Shown here in pieces: positions 7,090-9,898 of a DNA stretch of 9,898 nucleotides (positions are counted from its first letter, which is position 1; the number at the start of each line of letters is the position of its first letter). The position numbers and the translations under genes are program-made. The notes under the pieces were generated by a model. The model ran no database searches and was not told the DNA's origin. It was given only the letters and a program-made list of their open reading frames with translations. The stretch comes from Desulfoprunum sp. (GTDB lineage: Bacteria > Desulfobacterota > Desulfobulbia > Desulfobulbales > Desulfocapsaceae), in NCBI GenBank assembly GCA_030696435.1, contig JAUYSF010000235.1:1-9898 (forward strand), read 5' to 3'.

Positions 7090-7956
7090 CTATACCTCGC
7101 CTGAACGATTAAACTGGATCCGGATATGGATATGCGGGTAAACACGGCGCATCTCGTTAATAAACCTATGGAAATCCTTTGAATGAATATTGGAAAACGA
7201 AAAACAGTAGCACCGCACGGATACGGTTTCAGTTGCCTTTATCAAAGTCAATCCAGTCAAGCCCTCATGAAGCGAGGTAATCAATGGCAGAAAATCAGTG
7301 CCAAAATCTCCAGAATCCTCCAGCCACAGTATACCATTATTAGTACCACCCTTAATAACCCGCTGATTCAGCAGAAGATAAAAGATTAAGGCAACAACCT
7401 GAGAAGCAATCATCCAAAGGATGAGTATGGTGAAATTGAGCGGAATTTTAGGATGTACAACAAACCAGGGGTCTTTTCCCGTACTCTCAAATGAGAGCCC
7501 GGTCTCTGGTGTAAACGAAACATTTGAAAGATCGGATATTTCTTGATCTTTTTGCATGAATGATGGGAAATCAAGCTTTTCCGGGAAATAAAACGGGTGA
7601 GAGAATACCAGGCTTTCAATAACCATCCTGCCAGGTTTATTGAGAGGATCGATACGCAGAGATGTGAATTCCACTGGTGACGGAACTTTTAGCGTATACC
7701 TATGAGTACGAGGCTCAATGTTGACGGATACAGAGTTTTTTTCAGTGTATCCCTCCTGGGAGCGAGAACGCCAGTAGATTGTCAAAATACCGGATTGAGC
7801 GGAATTGATAGTAAGGGAAACAGTCGTTTTCTCTGTCTGACAGAAGAGATAATAGTTAAAAAGAAAAAAGAGTACGGTGAGCACAAACCAGCCTCCGCAC
7901 TCCCAAACAAGGCCTCGTGAAACCAGCCTCTTACTTATCCGAGATACCGACTCCAC
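7090..7956 (-). CDS. Two-TM membrane protein with extracytoplasmic beta-domain and ACT-like tail
   Basis: I do not recognise a named family. A hydrophobic segment (about 23-41) is followed by a beta-rich domain (45-170) containing TIYWRSRSQEGYTEKNSVSV and FTSLRIDPLNKPGRMVIESL. This pattern resembles carbohydrate-binding-like sandwiches in bacterial envelope proteins. A second membrane span (173-197) leads to a tail of about 90 residues with an apparent beta-alpha-beta-beta-alpha-beta order (NGILWLED; helix 222-235; ETVSVRCYCFSF; helix 260-272; HIHIRIQF). This tail parallels the C-terminus of the DUF4956 protein upstream, suggesting that the two pair. With two spans, the beta domain would face the periplasm and the tail the cytoplasm. 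The start is a GTG at 7956-7954 directly abutting the TGA of the preceding gene, with no good Shine-Dalgarno, so translational coupling is likely. A start a little downstream cannot be excluded. Confidence 0.75.
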   Translation of the reverse strand: MESVSRISKRLVSRGLVWECGGWFVLTVLFFLFNYYLFCQTEKTTVSLTINSAQSGILTIYWRSRSQEGYTEKNSVSVNIEPRTHRYTLKVPSPVEFTSLRIDPLNKPGRMVIESLVFSHPFYFPEKLDFPSFMQKDQEISDLSNVSFTPETGLSFESTGKDPWFVVHPKIPLNFTILILWMIASQVVALIFYLLLNQRVIKGGTNNGILWLEDSGDFGTDFLPLITSLHEGLTGLTLIKATETVSVRCYCFSFSNIHSKDFHRFINEMRRVYPHIHIRIQFNRSGEV

Positions 7957-8664
7957 TCAGATGACTGCATTATTGTTGTAAATATTCGCCCGCAGTCCGA
8001 CATCTATCTTGCGCAGGGCATCCTGTACTTGTAGCACCCTCTGATCGGCAACACCGACGAAGTTATAGGACAGAACGGTTTCTCCGTTGTTTTCAACAAG
8101 ACTGTCCAGGCGCTTTTTCTGAATATGCTCATCAACAATAGCCAGTATCGTGTTACTATCCTGAGCATAGATTTTTGTAGGCATGGAGATGATGAGCATA
8201 CCATCGTTCTGGCGAAGATCCAGGAATCTCTTGCCGAAATGCAGCCCTAGAAGTGCAACAAAGGAAGTAATGAGAATAACCGCGAGAAACAGGAGATTGA
8301 ATGTCGCACAGCACAATGATGTGGCAACCACCAGCATTATAAAGCCGATCTCCTCCGGCTCTTTGATCGGAGTACGAAAGCGGACGATTGACAAGGCACC
8401 GAGCAACCCCAGAGAAAGCGGCAGAGAAAACTGGATGGTGATGAAGATGGCGGTGATTGAGATCCCGAGCAGAGGAAATGCCCGGTAGATCAAGCTTCCA
8501 GTAGATCGCGATTTAAAAAAGCGCACATACAATAAAGCAACGACAAATGATGTAAAAAGAGAAATCCCCATGACTCCCATAAAGGGGAAGAAGCCTATCT
8601 GATCCATTGTCTTGCTGCCGAACCCGGACAACATTTTCAGCCACTCTTGCGTATTATTTTCCAT
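7957..8664 (-). CDS. DUF4956 domain membrane protein
   Basis: The predicted protein has 235 residues. About five membrane segments (29-49, 63-79, 82-97, 106-122, 124-142) surround GLLGALSIVRFRTPIKEPEE (87-105), which I recognise as the conserved core of DUF4956 proteins. The C-terminal 85 residues form a soluble ACT- or MgtC-tail-like domain (DGMLIISMP; helix 170-185; ETVLSYNFVGV; helix 209-220; GLRANIY). DUF4956 genes often sit next to VTC-domain polyphosphate polymerases and CotH proteins, as here. Its function is not established; a channel or scaffold for the polymer is an inference. The ATG at 8664 is preferred over an upstream start at 8772, which would overlap the preceding gene by 94 bases. 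It lies 14 bases after that gene's stop, with only a weak AAAG nearby, so coupling is likely. Confidence 0.88.
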   Translation of the reverse strand: MENNTQEWLKMLSGFGSKTMDQIGFFPFMGVMGISLFTSFVVALLYVRFFKSRSTGSLIYRAFPLLGISITAIFITIQFSLPLSLGLLGALSIVRFRTPIKEPEEIGFIMLVVATSLCCATFNLLFLAVILITSFVALLGLHFGKRFLDLRQNDGMLIISMPTKIYAQDSNTILAIVDEHIQKKRLDSLVENNGETVLSYNFVGVADQRVLQVQDALRKIDVGLRANIYNNNAVI

Positions 8665-8678
8665 TATCTTTGAACAGT

Positions 8679-9371
8679 CTAAAATTGAATATTGGTGACA
8701 TGCTGGTAACAGGCACTGAACTTTGAAAATGATCCCCTTCTGCAACCAAAGGCCATCAACTGGTGCAGCCAATCCGGCAAGACCCCGCTTTTCCCCTTGA
8801 ACTCAAAGACTGCCTGTTTCAAAGGATGCGAGCGAAGTGTCTTGACCATTGTTCGATTACATCGTGAAACATGGATGTCAGAATCGACACATAACCGGGA
8901 CCCGGTTATGGGATCAACAAATCGTAATCGTGTATAGTTAATCTGAAGAGCAGGATACAATGTCCCGGCAAAAAGTATCCCATATGGTAACAAGAGCTCG
9001 GGAACATGCAAAAAAGCCGGATCTGTCAGGGATGTACCGGCAATCCATTGACTATCAATTCCCGTTTCAACCCTGATTTTCTGGCGGGCACTGCCGGTCT
9101 TGAATTTCGCTTCGAGGAAATTCTTCGGCAAGAGGGTTCCGGTAACACGATCAGAGTACCATCGCAGACGAATCTTTGTCTTCAAATAATCACTATTGAT
9201 CTTTTCACCGAGAAAAGACCAATCGCGGGTGTCATAATAAATACTGGATATTATCCCTTCAGGATACTCAGGGTCGAGAATACATCTGTTTTGCAACCAG
9301 AATACGAGTTTTCGAGCAAGACAGTTGTCAAACACAAATTTTAATTCTTGCTCTCCGATCTGCTGCTCCAT
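8679..9371 (-). CDS. VTC-domain protein, probable polyphosphate polymerase
   Basis: This 230-residue protein consists of essentially one VTC/CYTH-superfamily domain, related to the catalytic tunnel of yeast Vtc4, which makes polyphosphate from ATP. The basic and acidic tunnel residues appear in order: E9/K11 (ELKF), SIYYDT (43-48), KIRLR (66-70), EAKFK (87-91), KIR (98-100), YTRLR (146-150), DSD (163-165), EFKGK (190-194) and the terminal SFSKF (214-218). There is no SPX domain and no membrane span, so it is probably cytoplasmic and may dock on the DUF4956 protein encoded next. The ATG at 9371 is the first possible start, since an in-frame TAA lies just upstream. An AGGAGG precedes it, but only two bases separate them, an unusually short spacing that may lower translation. 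It is the first gene of the operon. Activity is inferred from family membership. Confidence 0.87.
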   Translation of the reverse strand: MEQQIGEQELKFVFDNCLARKLVFWLQNRCILDPEYPEGIISSIYYDTRDWSFLGEKINSDYLKTKIRLRWYSDRVTGTLLPKNFLEAKFKTGSARQKIRVETGIDSQWIAGTSLTDPAFLHVPELLLPYGILFAGTLYPALQINYTRLRFVDPITGSRLCVDSDIHVSRCNRTMVKTLRSHPLKQAVFEFKGKSGVLPDWLHQLMAFGCRRGSFSKFSACYQHVTNIQF

Positions 9372-9436
9372 CGCCTCCTGTCCGCCTTAGTCACAAAGAT
9401 TGAATCAAATCAGATTTTTTTCCAAATAAAATCCAA

Positions 9437-9484
9437 TATACCACGATCGATTGCGCTTATACCACGATCAATTCCGTTTGAAAA
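9437..9484 (-). promoter_or_regulatory. Promoter-like region with tandem 21-bp-spaced direct repeats, polyphosphate/CotH operon
   Basis: On the plus strand, 9437-9458 and 9458-9479 match at 19 of 22 positions, with a period of 21 bases (core TATACCACGATC). Read leftward, each copy ends in TGGTATA, giving TGG-TATAAG (the -10 at 9461-9456) and TGG-TATATT (the -10 at 9440-9435), both resembling extended -10 elements. The first also has TTTTCA (9484-9479) 17 bases upstream as a possible -35. Transcripts would start near 9449 or 9428, upstream of the ATG at 9371. The 21-base period equals about two helix turns, so the repeats could also be tandem binding sites for a regulator, perhaps the divergently encoded Lrp-family protein. 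Confidence 0.4.
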
Positions 9485-9554
9485 TATTAAACACAGCCGA
9501 TAATCACCTCAACATCTCCTCCATTCAGTTCTGATCATCCTCCCCAATTTGCCC

Positions 9555-9583
9555 TTGACTCTCTCTAGTTTTTTGAATATCGT
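9555..9583 (+). promoter_or_regulatory. Candidate sigma70 promoter of the Lrp/AsnC-family gene
   Basis: TTGACT (9555-9560, five of six to TTGACA), a 17-base spacer and TATCGT (9578-9583, four of six to TATAAT) fit a sigma70 promoter. The transcript would begin near 9590, leaving a short leader with GGAG (9593-9596), 11 bases before the ATG. The fit is moderate and based on sequence alone. Confidence 0.4.
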
Positions 9584-9607
9584 TCTATTAATGGAGATTA
9601 ATTATAC

Positions 9608-9898
9608 ATGATTGACGAAATTGACATTGAAATACTGAACATAATCCAGAACAACGGCAAAATCCCTAATGCTGAACTAGCTCGACAGCTCAATATGGCC
9701 CCATCGGGTGTCTTGGAGCGGGTCAAAAAGCTGGAAAAAGAGGGGGTTATCCTGGGTTATGAGGTCCGCCTGAATCCCAAGGCAATCGGCCTCTCACTCA
9801 CCGTTTTCATGCATCTCAAAACCGCCGATGCCGTAGGCGTCACCACCATCGGCAAGGAGATCGCCGGGATTCCGGCGGTCCAGGAGGTGCACTGGATT
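9608..9898 (+). CDS. Lrp/AsnC-family transcriptional regulator (3' end beyond window)
   Basis: The first 97 codons are present. Residues 1-60 form the winged helix-turn-helix typical of the family: MIDEIDIEILNIIQNNGKIP, then NAELARQLNMAPSGVLERVK (recognition helix about 31-40) and KLEKEGVILGYEVRLNPKAIG. From about residue 63 the RAM (Lrp/AsnC ligand-binding) domain begins (SLTVFMHLK..., VQEVHWI) and is cut at the edge; the full protein would be about 150-160 residues. Such proteins bind DNA as dimers or octamers and respond to amino acids or other small molecules. The PSGVLERVKKLE arrangement is characteristic. The ATG has GGAG 11 bases upstream, a long spacing. It is divergent from the polyphosphate operon, so it may regulate it as well as itself. 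The ligand is unknown. Confidence 0.92.
   Translation, partial: MIDEIDIEILNIIQNNGKIPNAELARQLNMAPSGVLERVKKLEKEGVILGYEVRLNPKAIGLSLTVFMHLKTADAVGVTTIGKEIAGIPAVQEVHWI

Noticed and set aside
8665..8772. Longer N-terminus for the DUF4956 protein
   Set aside because: It would overlap the VTC gene by 94 bases and add residues that look like out-of-frame VTC sequence; ATG at 8664 fits operon spacing.

Overview
The window looks like a chromosomal segment of a Gram-negative bacterium, most likely a sulfate-reducing or related Desulfobacterota (Desulfobulbales-like). This is inferred from the gene families, the mixed GC content and the exported or inner-membrane proteins; no marker gene here proves it. 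No rRNA, tRNA, CRISPR array or transposase gene is visible. There are eight protein-coding genes, two of them cut by the window edges.

Left part (1-1724): a secreted protein of unknown function, read leftward and cut by the edge, is followed by a 0.5 kb non-coding stretch. This stretch holds several inverted repeats, including a 111-bp element with 19-bp terminal inverted repeats. Next comes a thiamine pyrophosphokinase gene read rightward. Its leader has the features of a divergent TPP riboswitch, and its closing helix would bury the gene's own start codon. Together they make a feedback unit: the enzyme makes TPP, and TPP would shut off its translation.

Middle (1725-5343): about 0.4 kb without a convincing gene leads to a monocistronic gene for a protein of about 1060 residues. 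It has a soluble N-terminal two-thirds, about five membrane segments and a helical tail. I do not recognise the family. A good sigma70-type promoter lies inside the longest possible reading frame, so the real start is probably at 2161.

Right part (5371-9371, read leftward): a tight four-gene operon in transcription order: VTC-type polyphosphate polymerase domain protein, DUF4956 membrane protein, a two-TM membrane protein with an extracytoplasmic beta-rich domain and a cytoplasmic ACT-like tail, and a membrane-anchored CotH-type (Fam20C-related) kinase. The gaps are 14, 0 and 9 bases. The operon is AT-richer than the genes to its left. The likely logic is polyphosphate synthesis on the cytoplasmic face, two membrane partners, and an extracytoplasmic kinase. 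This is the best candidate in the window for a little-described system.

Right edge (9372-9898): a divergent intergenic region carries a pair of 21-bp-spaced direct repeats overlapping promoter-like motifs for the operon. It is followed by the promoter and the first 97 codons of an Lrp/AsnC-family regulator.
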